Source: Dissophora ornata (taxonomy: Eukaryota > Mortierellomycota > Mortierellomycetes > Mortierellales > Mortierellaceae). From it: a DNA stretch of 30,128 nucleotides. The translations under genes were made by a program, and so were the position numbers. The first letter of the stretch is position 1. Each line of letters begins with the position of its first letter. Positions 1-10,253 of the stretch are shown here, one piece after another. The DNA is taken from the NCBI GenBank assembly GCA_025201705.1, contig MU616957.1, forward strand, positions 1-30,128, given 5' to 3'. The notes under the pieces were generated by a model. It searched no databases. It saw nothing but the letters and a program-made list of their open reading frames with translations, and had not been told where the DNA came from.

Positions 1-159
1 TTTTTTTTTTTTTTTTTTTTACGTGAGCGATGGGATAGATTTCTGAAACGTGTTCATTTTCTGGTCACGTGCATGGATCTCCTCCTAATGCGCTTCAAGT
101 TTCTCTCGGAACATCGGTTTTGAAAATGGATCAACGAATTCTTTCACAAGCCCCGAGCC
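1..159. other. 5' flank of complex I gene with poly(T) tract
   Basis: The window opens with an uninterrupted T20 run, then about 140 nt of unremarkable sequence leading to the start codon at 160. No TATA box is evident. The rest of the promoter presumably lies outside the window. Confidence 0.4.
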
Positions 160-1495
160 ATGTCGTCTGCAGAGCAATACGTCAGAACAGAGTACCCGGT
201 CATCGACTCGGACCCCCACTTTTCCCGCGTCGTCCGTTACATGCGTGGCTCCGACTATGTTGCCTGGGGTACCTTGACTGCCTCGGGACCTGGTCTCCTC
301 CTGGCCCTTGGTAATAACATAACGCCTCTCTCTCCTCCTCAACTCTTTTCCCTGCCCCTGCAACAACAAACCCAAAAAGAAAAAAAAAGGGCGGCTTTTG
401 TTCGTCTCGGGAATTCAGGGCGATCATTATATGGGGACATGGAGACCGCCACAGCCGAATGAGGCGTTCACCGTAGACTCCAACCCAAAAGTAGAAGACG
501 CTTACTCTCGGAGAGACCTGCTGCTGAAAGATAACGATAACAACCCATGATATTCCAGAAGGACCATTGAGATGGCTGTATTGGGCGGGAGGATAGTCCG
601 TGTGATCCGTCAATTGCCCGCGCTGGAAGTCTTCTTTTTGGGGTCTAAGAGATATAATTTACATTTGGAAACACGACATAAGAGCAGAAGCATTCCAGAT
701 CATGTCAGGATATATCAGTTAACATCGGATCGCGACTATGCGATTGGAGATAAAGCAGGGCGCTCGAATGGGTAGAAGTGATATGTGGAAGTCGATGTGC
801 CAAATCGACCTCGCTTTGCTTTTCAATTGCTAACCGTACACGCAATTTTTTTTTTGTTATTTGCTTGAAATTGTTCCCTTGTCGATAGAGCGTATTAGAC
901 CAGCTGCTGGACCAAAGGGAATCAACTTTGCCTTGGGCGTTGCAACCGCCATGGGCTTCATGGGCGGATTCTTGTACTCTTACCAAAACTCAAGTCGTAA
1001 GATGTGTTTATTTTTTTTTTATTTTTTATCCCTTTTTCTGGAGAGAGAGAGCATTCTTATTACGCCTGTCCCTTTTTTTTGGTCGCTTTGAAAGCTACAG
1101 GACACTTACCACTTGTTTTGTTTTCGGAAAAAAATAATAATAATTGCAGTTCGATTCTGGGGCTGGGATGAGAACTCTAGAGAGCAGGCCATGAACAAAA
1201 CCGAGATGGAGAAGCGCGCTGCGGCTGGTCTTCCCGCTTATGGCGTGCCAACAATGGACGAGGCTGCCCAGGCTTCTGCCGCAAGAAACTCCAAATATGC
1301 CGCAGTCAAGTTTTGTATGTCTCTCATACATACACATGTTGGCGTCCATTGACTCTATGGCCCCCCATTTATTCACTAATAACGCTCCTTCTCTATTTTG
1401 TCGTAACAATAGCTGCCATTCCTTGGTTCAACACCACCAACCACAAATATCACCTTTCTGAGTCAACCAGCAACGATGCCAATAGCGACAAGTAG
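160..1495 (+). CDS. NADH:ubiquinone oxidoreductase 21 kDa subunit (complex I accessory subunit)
   Basis: Accessory subunit of respiratory complex I in the mitochondrial inner membrane. Four exons are inferred: 160-310, 889-996, 1150-1314 and 1413-1495, giving 168 aa with phases that close exactly on TAG. Donors are GTAATA, GTAAGA and GTATGT; all acceptors are AG. The N-terminal part has the family pattern YPVIDSDPHFSRVVRYMR followed by a first hydrophobic stretch. Exon 2 supplies a second Gly-rich membrane segment ending FLYSYQNSS. Exon 3 gives the FWGWDENSRE signature and a charged KTEMEKRAAAGLPAYG segment, as in the Neurospora 21 kDa subunit (N- and C-terminal fungal 21 kDa domains). The first intron is long (578 nt). 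The gene is convergent with the ABC transporter. The family call is firm; exact splice sites are inferred from reading frame and homology. Confidence 0.88.
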
Positions 1496-1677
1496 AAGGC
1501 AAAATGACTGAGATGACAAGGGGGAGAAAGACAACATACGGAGGGGGGGAGGGGAATAGAACCAGACAGTGCCTTTTTTTTTTTTGTTGTTGTTTATTTG
1601 AAAAAAAAGTCCGCTGACAAGACTCTGGATATTCGCTCATGGATCATTGAACGACTGATTGTAATAATGAAGTAAAA

Positions 1678-1683
1678 AATAAA
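1678..1683 (+). terminator. Candidate polyadenylation signal of the complex I gene
   Basis: AATAAA lies 183 nt downstream of the TAG at 1493-1495, in A/T-rich sequence. It is a motif match only. Confidence 0.35.
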
Positions 1684-1766
1684 AGAAACCACTCTACCCA
1701 GATGCATGGTTCCCAAGGTTGGGCGGAGCAAATTATTTAGCACGAAAACTGTATTCAACGCTAGTT

Positions 1767-1776
1767 TTTATTTATT
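1767..1776 (-). terminator. Candidate polyadenylation signals of the ABC transporter gene
   Basis: Two overlapping AATAAA hexamers on the minus strand lie about 50 nt beyond the transporter stop codon, next to a T-rich stretch. It is a motif match only. Confidence 0.4.
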
Positions 1777-1822
1777 TTTTTTCTTCTTTTTTTTTTCCTG
1801 CTTATACACGCACTCCCCCATT

Positions 1823-4800
1823 TCAAAGACCAGCTGCAATATCTCTCTTCTCATTTGCTTCCATGATCGTCAGCAATGCCTCAAAATCGGTCGAGCGCTC
1901 ACACATTGATCGGAACACGCTGTTTTCCTGCTTCATCAACCTGTAGGGCTTATCAAACTCCACCACCTCTCCTGCATTCAACACTAGGACTCTATCGAAA
2001 TCAGCGATAGTTCTGATCCTGTGCGCGATCGTAATCATGGTCGCATCCGACATTTCCTCCCTAATCGTCGTCTGGATCTTTTGATCGGTCTCAAAGTCCA
2101 CACTGGCTGTAGCCTCATCCATCACAATAATCTTGGATTGACGAACCAAAGCGCGGGCCAGCGAGATCAATTGACGTTGACCCTGAGAGAAATTAGAGCC
2201 GTTTTCCTTGACAATGGTATCGAGCGTGATCTTGGAAGAATCGATTTTGTCGGGCGCATCGGATTGAGAACCCTCGACAGAGGCTGCAGACGAAGATCCA
2301 GAAGGAGCATCCTTGTTGGACGAAGATCCAGTGCCTTCACGCCAAGCGACGGCGTCCTCAGCAGGGATCAGATGACTGCGCCTCAGGGCCTGCCAGAGCT
2401 CTCTGTCTTCGAGTTCACCGAAAGGATCCAAGTTGGAACGGAGTGTGCCCTTGAAGAGAATAGGGTCCTGGGGAATGATGGTCAAGCGAGTCCTCAGGTC
2501 GTGGAGACCAATCTTGCTGATATCAATACCGTCGATTCGGATCGAGCCTCGAGTAGGTTCCATGAACCGGAACAGACTGATCGCCAACGTCGACTTGCCA
2601 GATCCGGTCCTGCCAACCACTCCGACCTTCTCACCGGCCTTGATCTTGAATGTCAAGTCCTTGAGTACCTCTGGCGTGTCAGCTGCGTATCTCATAGTCA
2701 AGTGGTCCACTTCAATTTCACCGGCATGGGGCCACGATGCTGGAGGGCGCGATCCCTCAATGATAGCTGGTGCCTCTTCCTCCAAATCCAAGTACTCAAC
2801 CACACGCTCGACAGCGTTCATGTTCACCTCGTTCTGGGCGTAGAGACGGATCAACCACACTACATTTTCCGTGAACATCAAGGCGTAGGTCAATGTCATA
2901 GCAGCCCAGCCTGGTTCGATCTTGCCCCAGTTTTGAAGAAGAAGGATACCGGTGGTGAAAGAAACCAATGCACCTGCGATATCGACGCGCCAGTGCAACC
3001 AGCGGTTGGTAGACCAAAGCAAGAAGAATGTGCGGTTGTTGTTATCCAGGTTCACCTCGTTGGTCGACTGGAACTGGCTCTCAAATCCGAACGCTCGAAT
3101 AGTCGTCACTCCCTTCAGGGTCTCGTTGAAGTGGTTCAGGATAGGTGATTTGGAGTTTGCGTTCAACCTCTTGAGATCGCGCGAGATGGGCACATAGAAT
3201 ATACCGATAGCGACGTTGATGGCGGCAATAAAAGCGGCCGCGATCAAGAACACCGGCATGTTGACCGAAATAAGCAAAAAGATACCGACGATCTCAACGA
3301 CCACATCCATAAAGGATTGGAGTCCGCGCAGAACCTCCTCGTCGATCGATGCCATGTCAGAACTGAAGCGGTTGATGATGCGTCCGATCGGCGTGGTATC
3401 ATAGAAGCGGACCTTGGCGCGGGAAACCTTGTGCAATAACTGTGCGTGCATGATACGAGAACCTCGGATGCTACCATAAACCATAGCGTAGTATCCTGCC
3501 AAGGAACTGAAGATCGTTGCGCCGATACTGATCAGGATATAGATACCTAGGTAGTACTCGACGCTGACCGTCTCGGGGGTACCCTTTCCGAAGAGTGACA
3601 TCGTGAATGCACCATAGTCGCTGCCATGTACTGGAGAAAATGCTGTGTACAGAGAGAGCACGAGAGGCTCAGGCGTGATTGCCTCGAAGGTCATGATCGC
3701 AAACTCTCCTGTGGCTTCCGCCATCCTGTTGGCCCAGATAGCCAACCAGGCAGACTTGCCCATTCGAATCGCTTGACTCCCGATTAAGAAGATAAACATA
3801 ACGCTCCAGGCGAGCCATCCACCAGATGCAACCAAGTAAGCCTTGTAAACCTTCCAGGCAACGGTGCCTTCTGTCTTCTTTTCGTCCTCCGTAAGCTTGA
3901 CCTTCTTTTTCTCAGTCACCTTGGCCTTCTTGCTGGGCTCGTCGCCATCAAGTGTGTTAACCTCGCTCGCGTCGTCCGGGATAGGTGTAGTATCCAAAGT
4001 CACACGATCAACCCATCCATTGCTCATAACAGTCTCCGGAGTACCAGAGCCGATGATTTCGCCTTTATCAAGAACGACAACGAACGCGGCACCATTCAGC
4101 GTCAATTGAACTTGATGGGTGGCCATGAGGATGGTACGGTTTTCCAGTAGGGGTCCGGTCAGTGTCTGGAAAAGTTGCTTGCCAGTATGGGAGTCCACCG
4201 CGGAGAGACAGTCGTCGAGAAGCAATACACTAGCATCCGAGTAGATAGCACGAGCAAGGGCGACACGTTGCTTCTGGCCGCCAGACAATGTGATACCCTG
4301 CTCTCCAATCTCGGTTGCATCACCAGACTCGAGGATGTCAAAATCCGTAATAAGGGCGCACCCTTCAACGACAGTATCATATCGCTCCTGATCAAACGCC
4401 TTGCCAAACAGGATGTTATCGCGGATGGTTGAGTTCTGAAGCCAGGCGGTTTGAGAGACGTAGGCAATTCCGGATCCGTGGCCATAGTTGCCGTAATCCA
4501 ATCGAGGCAAGTACATGTGTCCTTCAAGACGTTCCATTTCTCCAAGAAGGGCTAACAGCAAAGCAGACTTTCCACTACCAGTAGAACCGACAATCAAAGA
4601 CATCTGACCAACAGGGAAATCCGCAGAAATGTTCTTGAGTTTAAAGCGTTCCTGAACAGCCTCAGGCTCGGCGACAGGATCCTCGGCAGGCTTGGGGCTC
4701 TTGGAGAACTTGGTCTTCAAGTTCTGGAACCACGAAGCCTTTTTCTCTCCCTTGGCTTCGACCTTGTCGTGCTCCTTGTTGGGCCAAGAATACGACGCAT

Positions 4801-7077
4801 CCACGAATCCAATAACAGGGTGCGATATGGTATGGACGCGAGCCTTGCCATCGATCTTGGTCACGGTTGTGTCCTTGACAACCTCTTCATCGTCCAAATA
4901 CTTGGAAATTCGCTTCAGACTGACTCCGGCCTTTGAAAAAGACATGATTGCCCAGGGAATATGCGACAATGTCGCGGATAAAATATTGAACAATGACAAT
5001 GTCGTAAACAAAATCGATGCTGAAATCGTATTTCCGTAGAACTTGGTATAAGTCACCAAGAAGACCACGAGGTTGAAGAGTGGTACAACCATCCAGGCAA
5101 TCGATGCCACTGACATCTGGACCCATGTCTTCTTGGTCTTTTGAAGCTCCACCTCGCGGCAGGCAGTGATCTTTTCCACAAACTTGGATTCCCAGCCAAA
5201 GAACTTGACGATGCGGATGGCAGACAACAGTTCAGTGATGTAGTCCATGCGGTCGTCCTTGGTTTGCATGATACTCTTGAAGAGTTTATGGAGGAACGAA
5301 AACAGCATGGCGGGGATTGGCAATGTCACAATCATAGACCCGATACCGATAAGAGCTGATGGGCCTAGCAGATTATACAGCTGAGTGGTACACAAGATGA
5401 ACTGAATGGGGAGGCCGTAGAATTCGTACATGTAGCAGAAGGCCTGCTCCAATTCTTTGATATCGACTGCAACCAAGTCTATGTCAGTCGAAGAAAAAAA
5501 AAACAATTGTAAGTATTTTAGATCGCGAGCTGCAAGAAAACCGATAAAGTTGTTGTCGTTGCGTTAGGAGGACGTATTTGCTTACTCGAAATGTTCATGG
5601 TACGGTCCTTCTTATCGTCGCCCTCCTTCTTGCCCTTCGACTCCTCTCCGGAAGCAGACGATGTGACATCTTTTCGACGAAGCGTCTTTGCAAAGATTGC
5701 GGCATTACAGATTGACGTTGCGTGGACAAAGAGGCGGCGACCACGATGGAGGGCCTGCTGTTGCGCTAACGATTGGAGGATAGACGCAACCAACAAAATA
5801 ATGACCCACTTGTAGTTATCGAACGTAGGAGGGCCACAATCCTTGCACTCGATGTACTTGATGATCTTGTTCAGACAGAAGGGTCCTGAGAGCAACAGGA
5901 CGCTGTATGGGATCGACCAGAAGAGTTGGAGAAGGGTGTCGCTCCAGAGCGCCGCCAAGAGCGTTCGGATGAATGTCTGCCTCCTGTTCAATGCAATTTG
6001 TACAGGAAATTAGAAAATTTTGAACATTCAACATTTTGAGCACAAAATAATGTGCAAACGTGTGTCCAAATATTTTGCTTACTTGAGACTCTTGAACTTG
6101 CGAATAGAGTAATTAGACTGATCTACTACCTCCAGTTCTGGTAGATCCACATCCTGGAGAGGTCGCTTGAAGCCCAGGTAGATCAACGAATTGATCCATG
6201 AAAACGCGAATTGTGAATAAAGCGATGACGCAAATTCTTTGGAGGGGATCCTTGGAACCTCGCCCACCCTCGGCACCTTCACAGGAACCAACCGCTGGAT
6301 CGGCCTGGTTATCAGAGAGATCCAAACCAAGAGCACAGTCGCCAACCAGGCAGCATCTTCCACCTTGAACCGCAACGACCATTCTGAGAAGGGCACTGCT
6401 AAAACATCCAATTGATAGAGTGTAATCGACGACAGGGCCAACTCAAGTATGTAGAACAAATCCATTTGTGTGCGGATCCAGAATTGAAAAGCAACGGCGG
6501 GTCGAATCAAGTGCACGAGTGACAGTGCTAGGGCATATCCCCAGGCAGCCACTTTTACAGCATCTCCCAAAAGAGTGAAATGGATGCTGCCTGCTCTACC
6601 ATCGTCTCCTCCTTCTGGAACGTTCTCGTCCGTCTTTCCGAAATGAAAGGTGACGAGCGAGAAAAAAGCGAGACCTAGTTGAAACGCTGTCAATCCGAAT
6701 CGTGCCAAGTTGATGCTCATTCCTGAAGTGCGCTGTGCCTGGTGCTGTGCTTGAATCAGTTCGATGATGGCGGAATCCGAGAGAGGGCTCGAGTCTCTCT
6801 GGCTATGAGGACCATTGCTTGAAGCGGGTACGTCATCTTGGCCCAAGTTGTCTTTCAGTACGTCGTACTGGTCCAAATGCACAGGTTTTCTTGCAAGATG
6901 GAAAATGAGTAGAGCTGAAGCAATCGAGTAAGCCAAGGGTAGAGCAGACTCTACCAGCCTTTAATAAAGATTTTTTTTTTGATGAACGAGAGACAGCGAG
7001 GTTTTAGTAACAAGGTTTTCACAAAAAATTGAAAATTGACAGAATTGGTCAGGAACATACTCGATTGAGGAACCCAT
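1823..7077 (-). CDS. ABCC/MRP-type full ABC transporter, vacuolar Ybt1/Bpt1-like
   Basis: Predicted ATP-driven exporter of organic anions or glutathione conjugates, probably at the vacuolar membrane. Four exons: 7077-7061, 6958-6083, 5983-5586 and 5478-1823, giving 1648 aa in closed phase. The start is fixed by an in-frame TGA at 7086-7084, three codons upstream. The order is five hydrophobic segments (TMD0, residues ~10-230), TMD1, NBD1, TMD2, NBD2. NBD1 has Walker A GSTGSGKS (~728), signature LSGGQ (~828) and Walker B LLLDD with Asp at 853 instead of the catalytic Glu, as usual in ABCC proteins. NBD2 has GRTGSGKST (~1386), signature FSQGQ (~1527), Walker B IIVMDE with Glu 1552 and H-loop His 1583. 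A Ser/Gly-rich insert (~1477-1513) precedes the NBD2 signature. A Lys/Glu-rich linker lies at ~926-966. Substrate and location are inferred from family resemblance. Confidence 0.92.
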
Positions 7078-7226
7078 TTGCTTTCAAAATACAACTCGAC
7101 GGTTATTCGAGAGTTGGACTTGAAGGTAGATGGAGGGAATGAGGAGGATGAAGGAAGGACGGGAGAAAGCGGTAAAAAAGAGAAGAAAAAAAAAAAACGG
7201 ATAAACAAGAGGAGCTCTTTGGGTGC

Positions 7227-7235
7227 TTTTATATA
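7227..7235 (-). promoter_or_regulatory. Candidate TATA box of the ABC transporter gene
   Basis: TATATAAAA on the minus strand lies about 150 nt upstream of the start codon at 7077, with a C/T-rich stretch between (7140-7190). This is a typical arrangement for a TATA-containing fungal promoter. The transcription start is unknown. Confidence 0.45.
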
Positions 7236-7295
7236 ACATTTCATATTTCTTGGCAAAGTCCAATTGTGTGACAAACAAACTTTCACAGGAATAAG

Positions 7296-7862
7296 ATGTC
7301 AATTGGTCTGACGGTCCCAAAAATGGTTTGGTTTCTTTATCCTAAGCCCTACAGGATTGCGCCGCATATTTTGCGCAGTGTTTTATTTTTCATCGAGACC
7401 ATGGCTCCTTATTTGTTTTCCCTTATCTTGTTGGTTTTCATGCTGGGTATTTGCGCTCTCGAAATGGAGAGAATAGGAAGTGCCTTTCGAGCAATTGCTT
7501 ATGAGAACAAGGTGAACACACATGTGGAAACAAGAGCTGACGCCAGTTTCTCGACTCTCAACTTACAGGCAGCAGAAAGAGGACAACATGGGGAGACGTA
7601 TCCACCGGAGCGACTATCCGGGCGTCGTTCGTGTGTTGGGTCCACGGATCCAGGGGTCCATTCTGGAAGAGGAAATCGAAAATTGTCACGCGCAATAACA
7701 TTGCAGCCAATCAGCATCGATGCAGACACCGCCCATTTTCTCTCAATTTTCAACTTGCAAAAAAAAAAGAAAGAAAAAGTGCCGCGCACACCAATCTTTT
7801 CGATTCTTGCCAAGGGCTCAAGGAACATGGCGCAATTTTTGACTACTGAGCCTACGCCATAA
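7296..7862 (+). CDS. Hypothetical ORF, 188 aa (doubtful)
   Basis: An intronless ATG-to-stop frame divergent from the ABC transporter. It has a hydrophobic stretch near residues 38-57 and a basic, low-complexity C-terminal half with a Lys run encoded by an A tract. I recognise no family. It overlaps an alternative minus-strand open frame (7499-7960), so coding potential is not decided by the sequence. The frame may simply be a chance ORF in the transporter promoter and the VAP gene's downstream flank. Confidence 0.18.
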   Translation: MSIGLTVPKMVWFLYPKPYRIAPHILRSVLFFIETMAPYLFSLILLVFMLGICALEMERIGSAFRAIAYENKVNTHVETRADASFSTLNLQAAERGQHGETYPPERLSGRRSCVGSTDPGVHSGRGNRKLSRAITLQPISIDADTAHFLSIFNLQKKKKEKVPRTPIFSILAKGSRNMAQFLTTEPTP

Positions 7863-8073
7863 CGATTCAAAAAAATTGCCTTATTCGAGTCCATTGATTC
7901 GGATGGTGTATATGTTGCATGAAAACATGTAGGCCAAAAGACTTTCCTCACTTTCCTCACTTTCCGACTTCACTTGTATCAGGTCACGTTTAATAAGATG
8001 AATATTCAACCTGTTCCTCATCAACCGTAACTCTTGTTCGTAACTCAAAAACCTTTAAAAACTAACTCCTAAT
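7863..8073. other. 3' flank of the VAP gene, no gene seen
   Basis: A/T-rich sequence downstream of the VAP-like gene (minus strand). It has a short direct repeat CTTTCCTCA x2 near 7942-7960. No canonical AATAAA was seen on the minus strand here. Nothing else is recognised. Confidence 0.3.
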
Positions 8074-9472
8074 TTAAAAGAAGAGGTATCCAAAAAGAAA
8101 AGCAACGACAGCTGCTCCAGTCACATAGCTAAGAGGGTAATCGCCCTGTGGTTGATTGTTCAACTGGACAGCAGAGAACGTTGGTGCTGAAGAAGAACCC
8201 GACTCGGATTTGCGTTGACGGAGCTACAAAAAAAAACAGACGATGATAACGCGTGAATATCACAGCTGAACATTATTAATCCGTTGTTTAACATATATCG
8301 CCAACATGTAGCTTCTTCACTTACGGTGGTCGTTTCTTTCTGAAGAGTCGCTACCCTGCTCTCCAGGTCGCGGATCGTTTTCTCACTCGACTCAAGTTCG
8401 CGTCTCAGCGTCGAAACTTCAGTGGCGTTGCTCGAAGCTGACGAATCGACACTGCTCCTCTGGATGGGTGATACTGGGGCATGAACCGTCCTAGCCTGTC
8501 TATCATTTTGAGCTGGGGCGGCGATGTCGTCATGGTTGTAGGATACATACTCTTCCTCCTCCTCGATTTGAGTGATGGCGTGCTCTATTGGGGGCAAGAA
8601 AGTGCAGCGGATCTTTTTCTCGCGGATCTGATCCCTAGCATCCCGCTCGATGACGGGCCACTACAGTCCAAAAATATAACGATAAGCGCTTTAGTATGTA
8701 GAGCTATAAGCTTAATTGACTTAACGTGGGCAGAGAAACAGGTCAACTTGAGTCTATAATTTGTACGTACCAGCTCATTTGCAGCCAGCTGCTCGCGTTC
8801 AGCAGTGATGGCGATGCTCTGAACCAAGAACTTGTCCTTGCACTTGAAGTCTACTGGGGGATCCTCCTTCATGGCCTGCATTTGGACTAGATCGGGTTTT
8901 TGGCAGAGCAGTCATGCGACAAGCTTAATTGTTAGAGTGCTGCTGCTCATTTGTCATCAGTGCTACATTACTGTTGCTGCTGGGGGGGGGGTGCCCAAGA
9001 TCAGAATCCAGAGTTGAATGCTGTCCTCTCCGACAACCAATGATTCCGATCCAATCAAAGGCATCTGATGATGTCGCTGAGGTCAAGTCGTGCTGCCATT
9101 CCATCGGTCCCGTATGTCAATCCTAATGTCGCTGCATGGTCGAGGACAGAAAAGGATGGGCTTGTTTCTCGGTGAAGCACTCACCTTGCACCTCCAACTC
9201 CTGTCCTGGCTCGACACGCCCAGAGTTGGGACGGACGCAGTACTGCTTTGGTGCAGTAGTCTTGACTTTGAAGGCGATAGGCAATTGTGTTGGGTTGCGA
9301 ATAATCAAGCTTTCCTTGATGGCTTCGGTCAAAGGTCCTATTAAATTGAGATCCATTTGACTTGTCAGATGCCAGGGCAATCAATAGCTGCTGCAATTTG
9401 ACAACTCATCCTCTTTTTTTTTTCCTTACTCCTGAAGGAGAGCTGGTTGGAAGGATCGAGTTCGACGGACAT
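8074..9472 (-). CDS. VAMP-associated protein (VAP/Scs2-like ER membrane protein)
   Basis: Tail-anchored ER protein whose MSP domain binds FFAT-motif proteins at membrane contact sites. Five exons: 9472-9430, 9337-9185, 8886-8771, 8660-8325 and 8223-8074; 265 aa, phases closed, ATG at 9472. The MSP domain spans residues ~1-125. It begins MSVELDPSNQLSFR, continues with SLIIRNPTQLPIAFKVKTTA and KQYCVRPNSGRVEPG, and ends with DPPVDFKCKDKFLVQS and a WPVIERDARDQIREKKI segment. These match the beta-sandwich core and Lys-rich FFAT-binding surface of VAPs. A Ser-rich linker follows, then a short coiled coil (STLRRELESSEKTIRDLESR, ~178-205), then a single C-terminal membrane anchor (YVTGAAVVAFLFGYLFF). 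The length matches fungal Scs2. The gene is divergent from the WASP gene. Confidence 0.92.
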
Positions 9473-10253
9473 TGTGCGTGTATGTTGGGGTAGGTTGGAT
9501 GAATGACTGAAGTGGAGTGATGAAGCTAAAGCGATGGAGGGAAAAAGATGTTAATTTAGAGTCGGAGAGATTTTGTTCGCTTGGTTTGAAGCACCTGCTG
9601 TGATCTGCGCAAAGTGCTTACTTTGATGAGAAGAACGATCAGCAGAAGCCGAGCCGGGTGATGATGCTGGGGACAAGAACGAAAAGAAGAGGCGAGAGAG
9701 AAATAAGGAGGAGCCCACTGCATTGTATTAATGGACGTGTTGTCCACTGTCTGGTGAGACATGCGAGCAGATCGTAGGGCTATTCTGGAACGCGCACGAG
9801 CGAGAGCATTCTTGTGTTTCAGACACTAACCCGCGGACACATGCGTGTCGTACGCCTGTTTGCTCCTATGGCCCGATCCGAGGACTGCCCACTGCAAGGC
9901 GTGGTTGAGCTGTGCCTGGACTGTTGGTCCCATGTGGTGCTCTTCGCAACAGCTCGGTCAGGCAGGGACACTGACCTCGTGGTGCCATTGCTGCAGTCGC
10001 CTGTGATGTCGTCCCTCTCCCCTTTTTGAGAACAAACAGTCGGGAGGAATGACACATCCACACAACCATCAAACCTCGAGACCACAATGCACACAAACAA
10101 ATATCTTCCTCTAATTTTCTCATTCTCTCTTTCTTTCTTACCCCAAACTATTCCTCCCGAATCGCCTTTTTTCCACTCGCATCGCCACACGTTCGTGGAG
10201 ATCATCTAACCCAGGAAGCAAAGAACAGGGGATACCAACCCAACCACTCTGCG
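9473..10253. other. Divergent promoter region of VAP and WASP genes
   Basis: This 781-bp interval carries the 5' flanks of two divergent genes. The side near the WASP start (10050-10250) is C/T- and A/C-rich, as in fungal leaders. No TATA box or reading frame with coding character stands out. Confidence 0.5.

Larger units (their letters stand above)
1496..1822. other. Convergent intergenic spacer (3' UTRs)
   Basis: This spacer lies between two converging genes. It holds A/T-rich sequence with opposing AATAAA-type signals (about 1678 on + and 1767-1776 on -) and several poly(T) runs. The two transcripts probably overlap or end close together. No gene is seen. Confidence 0.6.

Noticed and set aside
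311..888. Hidden gene or element in the 578-nt first intron of the complex I gene
   Set aside because: No frame of note, no repeats and no RNA-like structure recognised. It reads as a plain long intron.
2021..3148. 375-codon open frame antisense to the ABC transporter
   Set aside because: It lies wholly opposite a strongly supported coding exon, has shadow-like Arg/His composition and no recognisable domain.
7499..7960. 153-codon minus-strand open frame
   Set aside because: No ATG at its start, no family resemblance, and it includes a Phe run from a T tract. Treated as chance.
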